Below, in pieces: positions 53,094-62,758 of a stretch of DNA of 64,000 bases. Every line of letters begins with the position of its first letter. Positions within the stretch are counted from its first letter, which is position 1. A program made the position numbers and the translations under genes. Under the pieces are notes generated by a model. That model saw only the letters and a program-made list of their open reading frames with translations, was not told the DNA's origin and ran no database searches. Source of the stretch: Chitinophaga sp. S165 (GTDB taxonomy: Bacteria; Bacteroidota; Bacteroidia; Chitinophagales; Chitinophagaceae). Where the stretch lies: NCBI RefSeq assembly GCF_003182155.1, contig NZ_QGTG01000010.1, forward strand, positions 124,001 to 188,000. The letters are read 5' to 3'.

Positions 53094-54419
53094 ATGAAGC
53101 AACCAGAACTATCCAGGCGCATTAGTCTGTTACAGGCTACTGCTATTAATATGACAGATATGGTGGGCATAGGCCCATTCATTGTATTGAGCGTAGTAGC
53201 TGAAGCCATGCACGGTCCGGGCTTCCTGTATGCCTGGATAGCCGGGGCCGTACTATCGTTCATCGATGCGATGGTATGGAGTGAACTGGGCGCTACCTTT
53301 CCAAAAGCTGGCGGTAGTTACAATTTCCTGAAAGAGGGCTTCGGTCCGAAAACAGGAAAGCTCATGAGTTTCCTCTTCGTATGGCAAACCATGATACAGG
53401 CGCCGCTAGTTATTGCCTCTGCAGCTATCGGTTTTGCACAATACACCGGTTATATCTTCCCCTTAGGCTTCTGGGGTACGAAGGCCGTCAGTGGTGGCAT
53501 GGTCATCCTGATCATTTTCCTGCTTTATCGCAATATCGAGACTATCGGCAGGATCAGTGTACTGTTGTGGGTAGGCGTTCTCGTTACTATGGTGTGGATC
53601 ATTGCCGGCGGCATCGCACATGGCCGCTTCCTGGAACCTGTTAAACACATAAACGACGGACTGGAGCTCAACGCTGCATTTGCAGCTGCACTCGGTTTTG
53701 CCAGTGTGAAAACTATTTATAGTTATCTCGGCTATTACAACGTCTGCCATCTGGGTGGCGAGATCAGGCAACCGGAAAAGAATATTCCCCGCAGCATGTT
53801 AATCTCCATTGCAGGCATCACAGTACTATATCTCTGTATGAATATCAGCGTGGCTTCCGTATTACCGTTTGACCGTGTTCAACACAGTCCGTTCGTAGTA
53901 AGTGAGTTCATTGAGGTACTTAGCGGATACACGGCTGCCAGGATCGCCACTATCCTGATACTTTGGGTGGCTTTCGCTTCCGTATTCTCTGCTACCCTGG
54001 GTTACAGCCGTATTCCCTATGCAGCGGCGCAGGATGGCGCCTTCTTCAAAATATTCGCACGTCTTCACCCTACCAAAAATTTCCCTTATGTATCGCTGCT
54101 TTTCTTAGGAGCGATCGCATTTATATTCAGCCTGCTATTCAAGATCAAAGAAGTGATCAGCGCCATTCTCGCAATGCGTATCATGATACAGTTCATTGCA
54201 CAGGCTGTAGGCCTGATACTGCTCAGCAAAAGAGAGGGAAGGAATTTCTTCAAATGGCATATGCCCTTGTACCCACTACCGGTTATTCTCGCAATTATGA
54301 TCTGGATAGGCATATTTATTTCTACCGGTCTGCATATGATGCTTGCCGGCGCCACAGTAACAATGGCAGGTATTGTTGTGTACATCATCAAGTCAAGGCT
54401 GCAAAAACGCCTGCTATAG
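53094..54419 (+). CDS. APC-superfamily amino acid/polyamine permease
   Basis: 441 aa, about 12 membrane helices. The N-terminal signature NMTDMVGIGPFIVLSVV of the APC family is present, then SFIDAMVWSELGATFPKAGGSYNFL (quoted in part) and EIRQPEKNIPRSMLISI. It would import an amino acid or related amine with a cation. The specific substrate is not readable. A -7-like TACTTTTA lies at 53078-53085. Its last six bases overlap the stop of the convergent GH43 gene. Confidence 0.9.
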   Translation: MKQPELSRRISLLQATAINMTDMVGIGPFIVLSVVAEAMHGPGFLYAWIAGAVLSFIDAMVWSELGATFPKAGGSYNFLKEGFGPKTGKLMSFLFVWQTMIQAPLVIASAAIGFAQYTGYIFPLGFWGTKAVSGGMVILIIFLLYRNIETIGRISVLLWVGVLVTMVWIIAGGIAHGRFLEPVKHINDGLELNAAFAAALGFASVKTIYSYLGYYNVCHLGGEIRQPEKNIPRSMLISIAGITVLYLCMNISVASVLPFDRVQHSPFVVSEFIEVLSGYTAARIATILILWVAFASVFSATLGYSRIPYAAAQDGAFFKIFARLHPTKNFPYVSLLFLGAIAFIFSLLFKIKEVISAILAMRIMIQFIAQAVGLILLSKREGRNFFKWHMPLYPLPVILAIMIWIGIFISTGLHMMLAGATVTMAGIVVYIIKSRLQKRLL

Positions 54420-55430
54420 TGTAATAACCGGCCAGCCTGCATTGTCCCATGTCAGCCGCGTGATCCTTAACTTAGATCGTCCGTTATCCCCGGCATCATA
54501 GCCGTGGAAGATCATGTAATAATGCGGATCATCATCAAACTTATAAACAGCATTGTGCCCTACACCATGCCAGGCAGCATCTCCCTGTAACAGGACCGTG
54601 CCTCCCCCTATCGCCATATCCACCCCTGTTTTATCAAGGTATGGTCCTTCGAGTTCTTTCGCGCGACCTACTATCATCTTATACGTGCTATTCACGCCTT
54701 TGCAGCAATAGTCTATAGAAGCGAATAAATAGTAGTAACCATCCTTCCTGAAAATAAACGGCGCCTCAATGGCATTCCCCCCCGCATCCGGAGGGTTACC
54801 AGGAATGGCAGGTAGCTCTTTGGCCGCTGACTGCTTCCTGCTGGCAATAGTGGGAATTGCATCAGGGCTTTCCGCAATACTCATTCTGTCTTTATTCAGT
54901 TTCACCAGCTTCAGCCCATCCCAGAAAGATCCAAAGGCGAGATAAGGACGCCCTTTAGCATCCACGACCAGGTTCGGGTCTATAGCATTCCAGTTGCTTT
55001 TCCCGGGGGATGATTGAATGATCTTCCCATGGTCCACCCATTTATAATTCGCTGTATCTGAGGCGTCCAGTGTTTTGTTCGTAGCCAGCCCGATACAGGA
55101 AGTGTTCTTTCCAAACGCTGACACAGAATAATACAGGTAATACATTCCGTTATAATAACTGATGTCCGGCGCCCATATATGCCCTTTAAAGCCTGGTACC
55201 GTTTTTACAGCCCATTGTGGAGGCGCAGTAAATACAGCTGGTTCCTTTTTCCAGGTTTGCAGGTCTTTGGATGACCAGGCAGCTATACCACGGCCTGTGC
55301 AAAACAAGTAGTAAGTGTTTCCCTGCTTTGCCATCACAGGGTCATGTACGGAGATCAGTTGTGTTGTATCCTGTGCCGGAAGAAGGTGGCTAATCAATAA
55401 AAGGAGTAATAAAGAGAGTTGAGGTTTCAT
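54414..55430 (-). CDS. Glycoside hydrolase family 43 (arabinan endo-1,5-alpha-L-arabinosidase-like)
   Basis: 338 aa from the ATG at 55430, giving the signal peptide MKPQLSLLLLLLISHLLPAQ; the longer reading to 55496 adds a non-signal leader. Five-bladed propeller with the three acids: Asp in VHDPVMAKQG, Asp in NAIDPNLVVD and Glu in NAIEAPFIFRK. GIAAWSSKDLQTWK and YYMIFHGYDAG support the arabinanase-like subgroup. It is divergent from the sigma/FecR/SusC/SusD genes, so it is probably the enzyme of that glycan locus. Confidence 0.88.
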   Translation of the reverse strand: MKPQLSLLLLLLISHLLPAQDTTQLISVHDPVMAKQGNTYYLFCTGRGIAAWSSKDLQTWKKEPAVFTAPPQWAVKTVPGFKGHIWAPDISYYNGMYYLYYSVSAFGKNTSCIGLATNKTLDASDTANYKWVDHGKIIQSSPGKSNWNAIDPNLVVDAKGRPYLAFGSFWDGLKLVKLNKDRMSIAESPDAIPTIASRKQSAAKELPAIPGNPPDAGGNAIEAPFIFRKDGYYYLFASIDYCCKGVNSTYKMIVGRAKELEGPYLDKTGVDMAIGGGTVLLQGDAAWHGVGHNAVYKFDDDPHYYMIFHGYDAGDNGRSKLRITRLTWDNAGWPVITL

Positions 55431-55547
55431 GGGAACAAGCATTTCTATCCTGAAGGTACCTCCCCTTCCGGCAACATACTTCCTATATTTTCTCAAAATG
55501 CTTACATTTATTCTGGCTAGAGGAATATATCAACCAACTAAATCAGT

Positions 55548-56165
55548 ATGAAAGCAGTAAAAACAAATATCACTGCTTCCCACTCCCCTTCTCCCCAGGA
55601 AGAGCTTTGGAACAGCTTCCGGCAAGGCAGCCGGGATGCGTTTGCCATGATCTACCAGGAGTACGTCGATGATCTGTACCATTATGGCGTCCATCTTTGC
55701 GGTGACGGAGAACTGGTCAGGGACTGCCTCCAGGAGCTCTTTCATGACCTCTGGCAGACCAGGGAACACCTGGCAGACCAACTCCTGAATATCCGTTATT
55801 ATCTGCTCTCCAGCTTACGCAGGCGCCTGTTACGTACCCTGGAAAGAGACCGTCGCTTCAGAGCAGAAACAACAGAAATCCCTTTTGACTTTGAACTGAT
55901 CCCAAGCCGGGAGCACGCTATCATACAGGATGAGAACCAGCAGGAACAGGTCCGGCAACTGCACGCCGCGTTGAATGCCCTGCCTTCCAGACAGCGGGAA
56001 GCCATCTACCTGCGCTTTTTCCATGAGCTCTCTTACCAGGAAGTAGCTGACATGATGTCCATGAAGGTTGATTCTGTTTACAATACCATCTCAAAGGCCA
56101 TCGGTGTGCTCAAAAAAACACTCCCTCCGGCAGTTCTGCTCCTTTTACTACATCCCGGTAAATAG
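55548..56165 (+). CDS. ECF RNA polymerase sigma factor (FecI-like)
   Basis: 205 aa. Region 2 covers about 20-85 (SRDAFAMIYQEYVDDLYHYG; RDCLQELFHDLWQTREHL). Region 4 covers about 140-195 (LPSRQREAIYLRFFHELSYQEVADMM; VYNTISKAIGVLKK). It would be held inactive by the FecR-like protein encoded next and released on signalling from the SusC transporter. First gene of the sigma/FecR/SusC/SusD run. Spacing to FecR is 104 bp. Confidence 0.93.
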   Translation: MKAVKTNITASHSPSPQEELWNSFRQGSRDAFAMIYQEYVDDLYHYGVHLCGDGELVRDCLQELFHDLWQTREHLADQLLNIRYYLLSSLRRRLLRTLERDRRFRAETTEIPFDFELIPSREHAIIQDENQQEQVRQLHAALNALPSRQREAIYLRFFHELSYQEVADMMSMKVDSVYNTISKAIGVLKKTLPPAVLLLLLHPGK

Positions 56166-56269
56166 CTGATAATCCCCATCTTATCTATCACCCTGATATT
56201 TTTAAAAAAAAGTTCTCCAAAAGTGATGAGATTCTTTTCATCCCCGTCTCTTTATATTAAAGCGACCAT

Positions 56270-57319
56270 TTGCAGCAGTACCATTTATATACCGCCCGCG
56301 ACTTTGCCATGGATGAATATTTCCAGGAGTGGGTATTGCGCCCGGATGTGAAGAATACTTATTACTGGGACAACTGGCTGAAACAGTATCCTGAGAAAAA
56401 AGCGACCGTCGACGCTGCGGTTCAGCTGGTAAGGTCCATTCATTTCCGTGATTACCAGATGACAGTAGCACAGAAAGAACAGCTGTGGGACAATATATGG
56501 GACAGTATTGCTACGGATGATATAGCTGCACTGCAAACTCCCATCGCCCCCCAAGTCAGCCGTTTCCGCAGGCTCTTTTCATGGAAATATGCCGCAGCGG
56601 TATTCTTGTTCGTTTTCATGGGCATACTGTGGCTAACGATGAGAACTCCATCATTCCGCCCTGTTACTGCGAGTATGTCCACACTGCCGGGACAAACAAA
56701 AAGACTGCTATTACCAGATAGCTCTGAAGTATTACTGAATGCTGGTTCCCGCCTGCTCTATACACAGAAGGAAGCGCATCTAAGGGAAGTATGGCTGGAC
56801 GGTGAAGCCTGGTTCAATGTACGGCATACCAAAGAGCATACAGGATTTATAGTGCACACATATGATCACCTCTCGGTAGAAGTATTAGGCACACAATTCA
56901 ACGTGAATAACTTCGGAAATAAAATTGCCGTTGTCTTACATAAAGGAAGTATTAAACTGAATATCACGGAACAACAATCTGAACATCCGACACAACTGTA
57001 CCTCAAACCGGGAGAAATGCTGCGTTATGATAAAACGGATGGAGAATATACCAAAAGCAGGACTGACGCAGAGAAAGTGATTGCCTGGACACGTGGGCAA
57101 TTGATCATGGATGAATACACTATTGCGGATGCGATACTGTTCATGCAGCAGGTATTTGACCGGCGTGTTACGGTAAAAGATCCCAGGGCGCTGCGATACA
57201 AGGTTTCCGGATCTATGCCGATCATTTATAACGCAGATACAATGTTGATACAGTTTGAAAAAGCTTTTAATGTACGCTTTTACAAACAGGATAATACAGA
57301 CCACGAGGCGAAAAACTGA
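56270..57319 (+). CDS. FecR-family anti-sigma factor
   Basis: 349 aa, starting at TTG 56270. The family-conserved stretch YTARDFAMDEYFQEWVLRPD begins before the first ATG (56309), so the TTG start is favoured and no other in-frame start exists. One membrane helix near residues 105-122 (YAAAVFLFVFMGILWLTM). A periplasmic FecR domain follows (LPGQTKRLLLPDSSEVLLNAGS; VWLDGEAWFNV; VEVLGTQFNVNNF), and a C-terminal DUF4974 domain (ILFMQQVFDRRV...YNADTMLIQFEKAFNVRFY). It transmits the SusC signal to the sigma factor. Confidence 0.93.
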   Translation: MQQYHLYTARDFAMDEYFQEWVLRPDVKNTYYWDNWLKQYPEKKATVDAAVQLVRSIHFRDYQMTVAQKEQLWDNIWDSIATDDIAALQTPIAPQVSRFRRLFSWKYAAAVFLFVFMGILWLTMRTPSFRPVTASMSTLPGQTKRLLLPDSSEVLLNAGSRLLYTQKEAHLREVWLDGEAWFNVRHTKEHTGFIVHTYDHLSVEVLGTQFNVNNFGNKIAVVLHKGSIKLNITEQQSEHPTQLYLKPGEMLRYDKTDGEYTKSRTDAEKVIAWTRGQLIMDEYTIADAILFMQQVFDRRVTVKDPRALRYKVSGSMPIIYNADTMLIQFEKAFNVRFYKQDNTDHEAKN

Positions 57320-57354
57320 TACCCAGATTTTTATTAACCAAAATTAGATCGCAC

Positions 57355-60300
57355 ATGAAAAAATGTTTACGTGTGCTGCTGATGCATGTATTTGTATCAG
57401 GCGCCCTATGCTCCCATGCGCTGGCTCATAGTCCGGACGCTACGCCTGCTCTGCACTTGCTTAAACAGCAGGATAAAATATCCATCAGGCAATTATTCCG
57501 GCAAACGGAAATAAAATTCGGTATTTCCATCGCTTACAAAAGTGAACTGATCACCGATCAGAAAAACAACGTAGATATTGCCTCCTGCAAATCACCCGAA
57601 GAGGCGCTGGAACGAACACTAGCCCCTTTCAATCTTTCCTTTGAAAAAGTACGTGAGAAATTCTACCTCGTAAAAGCAAAGGAGAAAGCACCGGTCATCA
57701 CCACCATGACCGCCCAACGGCCGGTGCGCGGAAAGGTCACTGATGCAAAAGGCGCTGCATTACCGGGTGTAACCGTTCGCGTTAAAGGCACCAATATTGG
57801 TGCTGTAACAACAGCCGACGGCTCTTATACAATTAATATTTCCGGTACCGGCAATGATATCATAGAAGTCACTTTTGTCGGTTACCAGTCGCAGGAAATT
57901 CCTGTAGGCACCCAATCAGAGATCAATATTACCTTAACAGAAAATACAAGCACACTCAACGAAGTGATCGTAACGGGTTATACCGCACAACGTAAGAAAG
58001 ACCTGACTGGTGCTGTTACTGTCATAGACATCGGTGAAATGGTAAAACAGCCATCAGGGCAAGTCACCAGTCAGCTACAGGGACAAGCTTCCGGTGTGAC
58101 CGTTATTGGCTCCGGACAGCCCGGCGAAGAACCTGTAGTACGCATACGTGGTGTAAATACATTTGACAACAACAGCCCCCTTTACGTAGTGGATGGTGTG
58201 CCCACACAAAGTATCAATGACCTCAACCCTAATGATGTAGCATCCATGCAAGTACTGAAAGATGCTGGTGCTGCTTCCATCTACGGTTCACGCGCTTCTA
58301 ACGGTGTGATCATCATCACCACTAAAAAAGGTAATGGTAAAGTGAAGATCAGGTACGACGCTTATTACGGTCGCCAGTACCCGAAAGGCGGTAATGTCTG
58401 GAATACGCTCAATTCACAGGAAATGGCAAATCTGCGTTGGCTGCGTTATAAGAACACCGGCATTCCGTTAAGCGACACTTTATATGGCAATGGTGCAACG
58501 CCAGTATTACCTGATTATATCCAGCCCGTTGGATTAACGGAAGGTGATCCACGCGTAAATCCTGATCTCTATTATGTTAATCCCAACTATACTGACCAGG
58601 ACGATTATAATAGTTTTTATTATATCACAAAAGCTAACAAAAAAGGTACTGACTGGTTCCATGAGATCTTCAATCCTGCCTCTATGACCAGTCATAACCT
58701 GTCTGTCAGCGGAGGCACCGACAGAGGCAGTTACCTCTTCTCATTGAACTATTTCAATCAGCAGGGAACACTGATGAACACTTATCTGAAAAGATATATC
58801 GTGCGTTCCAACAGCCAGTTCAGTATCAGTAAAAATATCCGCATAGGAGAAAACCTTTCCTTCTCTATTACAGACAACCCGACCGTAGATCTGCTTACTG
58901 CCAGTGGTGCCGTGGGCATGGCTTTACGTGAACAGCCTATTATCTCTGTATATGACATCAGGGGCAATTTTGGCGGATCTAACGGATTGGGGCTTGGAGA
59001 TGCCATGAATCCCGTTGCCATGCAGTACCGGACCAGGAATGACCGTGGACAGGTGAACAGGGTATTCGGAAATATCTATGCTGATATCGACTTCCTCCGC
59101 CACTTCACCTTCCACACCAGCTTTGGCGGTGAGGTCAATTCCGGATGGCGGCATAACTTCACCTATCCGCAATACGAGAACAAAGAGAACGCGGGAGTGA
59201 ATGCCTATACAGAGTCCAGCAACTTCGAACATAACTGGACATGGACAAACACCGTGAATTATCATAACAGCTTTAATAAAGTACATACACTCAACATACT
59301 GGTAGGTGCGGAAGCTTATGATGAGCGTTCCCGTCAGCAAATAGGCACCACCCAGGACTTCTTCATTTTCGATCCTGATTACGTAGATAACGGCACAGGC
59401 GCCGGTGGACAGGTCATTACTGCTAACCGCTATTCCGCGGGATTGTTATCACTCATCGGCAGAGTGGATTATAGTTTTAAAGACAAGTACCTGTTGAGTG
59501 GAACACTGCGCCGTGATGGTTCTTCTAAATTCGGTATCAATAACCGGTATGGACTGTTCCCTGCAGCCAGCGCAGGATGGCGTATTTCACAGGAATCTTT
59601 CCTCAAAGACGTCAGCTGGTTAACAGACCTGAAGATACGCGGAGGATGGGGTATTATGGGTAATCAGCTGAGCCTTACTCCTGGTAATGCCTTTACACTT
59701 TATGGCGGTAACAAGAACACTTCGTACTATGATCTGCTGGGTACGAACAACAGCATCGTACTGGGTTTCCAACAGGTGCAGATCGGCAATCCGAATGCGA
59801 AGTGGGAAAGCGATATTAATACCAACATTGGTATAGACGCGACGCTCTTTGGCGGGAAACTGGAGATCTCCGCAGACTATTATCAGAAGAATATCAAAGA
59901 CCTGCTCTACAACAATGAACTGCCAGGCACCTATGGTACAGCACCTGCCCCTTACTCCAATGTGGCCAACATGAAGAACAAGGGAGTGGACCTTACTGTA
60001 AGCAGCCATACAGACATTGCCAAAGATCTGAAGTTTGATGCGAATGTTACCTTCACCACATTTACAAACAAGATCGTGAAGATCGCGCAGGGTGTGGACT
60101 ACTTTGACAGCCAGCCCCGCAACTTCGCAGAAAGCATCATCCGTAATGCCGTTGGTCAGCCTATTTCCAGCTTCTACGGGTATAAGATCAATGGCTTCTG
60201 GAATAGTCAGAGCGACATTGATAAAGCTGACCAGTCAGCACAATCAACCACCGGCGATCCATCGGCCAGTTTTCAGGAAGATGCTGCTCCCGGCCGCTTC

Positions 60301-60873
60301 CGGTATGCAGATCTAAACAATGATGGAGTGATAAACGCTGATGACCGTACCTTCCTGGGCAACCCGAACCCTAAAGTTTCTTATGGCATCAACCTGGGAC
60401 TGACATACAAACAATTTGACTTCAGTATGTTCCTGTTTGGCGTACAGGGCAATGAGATCTGGAACCAGGTAAAATGGTGGACGGACTTCTCCTCTTCATT
60501 TGACGGTGCTAAGAGTAAAACTGCTTTATATGACTCCTGGCTGCCCGACCGTATGAATGCCAAAGCTCCGATACAGGAAGGCGAAGGCTCTTTCAGCACG
60601 AATGCCGTGCCTAACTCCTACTACGTTGAAAACGGCGCTTACCTCCGCTGTAAGAATATACAGCTGGGTTACACTTTCCCTCAACAACTGGGAGGCCGGC
60701 TGCATATCGAAAGACTACGCATCTATGTACAGGCGGCAAACCTGTTCACCATTACAAAGTACTCAGGTATTGATCCGGAGATAGGCGGCAGTGATGTACG
60801 GAGTTTTGGTATTGATGAAGGCACTTACCCAAGTCAGCGCCAGTTCCTGGCAGGTCTGAATCTTACGTTCTGA
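57355..60873 (+). CDS. SusC/RagA-family TonB-dependent outer-membrane transporter with STN signalling domain
   Basis: 1172 aa. Signal peptide (MKKCLRVLLMHVFVSGALCS), then an STN domain (about 40-110: IRQLFRQTEIKFGISIAYK; ALERTLAPFNLSFEKV). A carboxypeptidase-regulatory-like domain follows (about 122-205, RGKVTDAKGAALPGVTVRVKG), then the TonB plug (NEVIVTGYTAQRKKDLTGAV; RIRGVNTFDNNSPLYVVDG; DAGAASIYGSRASNGVIIITTKKG, quoted in parts) and the beta-barrel ending QFLAGLNLTF. The STN domain allows contact with FecR, so transport and induction are linked. Overlaps the SusD gene region by a TGATG. Confidence 0.95.
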   Translation: MKKCLRVLLMHVFVSGALCSHALAHSPDATPALHLLKQQDKISIRQLFRQTEIKFGISIAYKSELITDQKNNVDIASCKSPEEALERTLAPFNLSFEKVREKFYLVKAKEKAPVITTMTAQRPVRGKVTDAKGAALPGVTVRVKGTNIGAVTTADGSYTINISGTGNDIIEVTFVGYQSQEIPVGTQSEINITLTENTSTLNEVIVTGYTAQRKKDLTGAVTVIDIGEMVKQPSGQVTSQLQGQASGVTVIGSGQPGEEPVVRIRGVNTFDNNSPLYVVDGVPTQSINDLNPNDVASMQVLKDAGAASIYGSRASNGVIIITTKKGNGKVKIRYDAYYGRQYPKGGNVWNTLNSQEMANLRWLRYKNTGIPLSDTLYGNGATPVLPDYIQPVGLTEGDPRVNPDLYYVNPNYTDQDDYNSFYYITKANKKGTDWFHEIFNPASMTSHNLSVSGGTDRGSYLFSLNYFNQQGTLMNTYLKRYIVRSNSQFSISKNIRIGENLSFSITDNPTVDLLTASGAVGMALREQPIISVYDIRGNFGGSNGLGLGDAMNPVAMQYRTRNDRGQVNRVFGNIYADIDFLRHFTFHTSFGGEVNSGWRHNFTYPQYENKENAGVNAYTESSNFEHNWTWTNTVNYHNSFNKVHTLNILVGAEAYDERSRQQIGTTQDFFIFDPDYVDNGTGAGGQVITANRYSAGLLSLIGRVDYSFKDKYLLSGTLRRDGSSKFGINNRYGLFPAASAGWRISQESFLKDVSWLTDLKIRGGWGIMGNQLSLTPGNAFTLYGGNKNTSYYDLLGTNNSIVLGFQQVQIGNPNAKWESDINTNIGIDATLFGGKLEISADYYQKNIKDLLYNNELPGTYGTAPAPYSNVANMKNKGVDLTVSSHTDIAKDLKFDANVTFTTFTNKIVKIAQGVDYFDSQPRNFAESIIRNAVGQPISSFYGYKINGFWNSQSDIDKADQSAQSTTGDPSASFQEDAAPGRFRYADLNNDGVINADDRTFLGNPNPKVSYGINLGLTYKQFDFSMFLFGVQGNEIWNQVKWWTDFSSSFDGAKSKTALYDSWLPDRMNAKAPIQEGEGSFSTNAVPNSYYVENGAYLRCKNIQLGYTFPQQLGGRLHIERLRIYVQAANLFTITKYSGIDPEIGGSDVRSFGIDEGTYPSQRQFLAGLNLTF

Positions 60874-60890
60874 TGTTAAACTTGAAAACC

Positions 60891-62639
60891 ATGAAACTGA
60901 CTAAACATATAGCGATACTCTTCATAACAGGCATAGGTATTCTTATGCCTTCCTGCAGTGATTTTCTCGACAGGGTCCCCCCCTCTTCTCTGAAAGAAGA
61001 GCTCATTGCCAATAAGAAAGGCGTCAATGCTTTGTTAGTAGGTGCTTATGCAGCACTTGACGGACAGGACTTCACAGATGGCGATATGACCAATCTGTCT
61101 GGAGGCGCGGGCTTTGCAGTATCTCCCGACAACTGGATCTATGGCAGTGTGTGTGGCGGTGACGCACATAAAGGCAGCGATCATTTCGATTCCCCTCCCA
61201 CCCTGGACCTTGCCAGATTCAGTGCAGGAGCTACCAACAGCTTCCTGAATGACAAATGGCGGGTAAACTATGAGGGTGTGACACGTTGTAACTCTGTACT
61301 GAAGCTACTACCTGATGTTACCGACATGACCGAAGCAGAAAAAACAGAAGCAGCGGCCGAAGCACGTTTCCTACGCGGCCACTACTATTCCGATCTGAAA
61401 AAGATGTTTAACATGGTACCGTGGATAGATGAAAAGACCACAGATATGAAGGCGCCAAATGACCAGGACATCTGGCCTCAGATCGAAGCTGATTTTAAAT
61501 TCGCCATGGACAACCTCGCCATTACACAAACAGAAGTAGGCAGACCCAATAAATGGGCAGCCGCTTCTTATCTGGCGAAGACATACATGTTTGAGCACAA
61601 GTTCACAGAAGCTAAACCTCTCTTTGACCAGATCACAACACAGGGTGTTACATCAAGCGGTGATCTTTATGCATTGAGGGACCGTTTTGAAGATAATTTC
61701 GACGCTGCTACCGAGAATACTTCTGAATCTGTTTTCGCCATACAGTTTGATGCCAATGACAATTCAGGTACTTCGGCCAATGCCAACCAGGGACAAATGC
61801 TGAACTATCCCTATAACGGCCCTTTCAGTTGCTGCGGATTTTTTCAGCCAACACAGGACCTCGTGAACTCTTACATTACCGATCCCCAGGGATTGCCCTT
61901 CCTCGACAGCTACAATACGCATAATGTAAATACAGAAACCGTCGATCCGCGCCTGGACTGGACAGTAGGCCGTCAGGGTATTCCCTATCTTGACTGGGGT
62001 GTACATCCTGGTGATACCTGGATCAGGGAAGCTTCCACTGCCGGTCATTACTCTCCTAAAAAGAACGTATACTGGCAGGCAACACAGGACGAGTATTACG
62101 ATCCCCGTGGATGGGCGCCGGGTAATGCCATCAACTATAACCTGATCCGTTATGCGGATGTACTATTGCTGGCGGCAGAATGTGAAGCCCAACTTCATAA
62201 TTATGATGCCGCAGAAGCGTATGTGAACCTCGTCAGGGAACGTGCGGCTAAACCGGCAAGTACAGTTTACAGGTATAAGGACAATAGTAACCCCATGAAT
62301 GGCTTTTCTAACGTCCCTGCTGCCAGTTATAAGGTTGCGCCCTACCCAGCAGGCACCTTTGCCTCTAAAGGCCAGGATTACGCCTTAAAAGCCGTTTATT
62401 TTGAACGTAAGCTGGAACTGGCCATGGAGGGGCACCGCTTCTTTGATCTCGTACGCTGGGGAATCGCCGACCAGGTCCTGAATGCTTTCTTCAATTTTGA
62501 AGGGGCAAGAACACTGGATATTCAGGGAGCCAGCTTTGCAAAGGGGACGAATGAATACTTCGCCATTCCGCAGCGGCAGATCGATCTTTCCACCAATGGA
62601 AGTACGCCTACGCTGAGACAGAATAACGGGTATCATTGA
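60891..62639 (+). CDS. SusD/RagB-family glycan-binding lipoprotein
   Basis: 582 aa from ATG 60891; an ATG at 60873 overlapping the SusC stop is the alternative. Lipobox Cys22 (LMPSC). The SusD opening SDFLDRVPPSSLKEE, SusD-like TPR helices (AAEARFLRGHYYSDLKKMFNMVPWIDE) and the family end YFERKLELAMEGHRFFDLVRWG ... FAIPQRQIDLS are all present (quoted in parts). It pairs with the preceding SusC as a pedal-bin lid. Larger than the SusD at 14-1501. Ends at the terminator at 62676. Confidence 0.95.
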   Translation: MKLTKHIAILFITGIGILMPSCSDFLDRVPPSSLKEELIANKKGVNALLVGAYAALDGQDFTDGDMTNLSGGAGFAVSPDNWIYGSVCGGDAHKGSDHFDSPPTLDLARFSAGATNSFLNDKWRVNYEGVTRCNSVLKLLPDVTDMTEAEKTEAAAEARFLRGHYYSDLKKMFNMVPWIDEKTTDMKAPNDQDIWPQIEADFKFAMDNLAITQTEVGRPNKWAAASYLAKTYMFEHKFTEAKPLFDQITTQGVTSSGDLYALRDRFEDNFDAATENTSESVFAIQFDANDNSGTSANANQGQMLNYPYNGPFSCCGFFQPTQDLVNSYITDPQGLPFLDSYNTHNVNTETVDPRLDWTVGRQGIPYLDWGVHPGDTWIREASTAGHYSPKKNVYWQATQDEYYDPRGWAPGNAINYNLIRYADVLLLAAECEAQLHNYDAAEAYVNLVRERAAKPASTVYRYKDNSNPMNGFSNVPAASYKVAPYPAGTFASKGQDYALKAVYFERKLELAMEGHRFFDLVRWGIADQVLNAFFNFEGARTLDIQGASFAKGTNEYFAIPQRQIDLSTNGSTPTLRQNNGYH

Positions 62640-62675
62640 TAGTGGTTAGTTAAGTATATTCCTTTTACAGATTAA

Positions 62676-62707
62676 AGGCTTTCGGGCAAATGCCTGAAAG
62701 CCTTTTT
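62676..62707 (+). terminator. Terminator of the SusC/SusD operon
   Basis: Stem AGGCTTTCGGGCA paired with TGCCTGAAAGCCT (one mismatch, loop AA), followed by TTTTT. It lies between the convergent SusD and ATPase gene ends. Confidence 0.85.
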
Positions 62708-62758
62708 CTTTTGAAAAAACTTACATTATAATATTCACAGTTATTTCAATGCTCCTTT

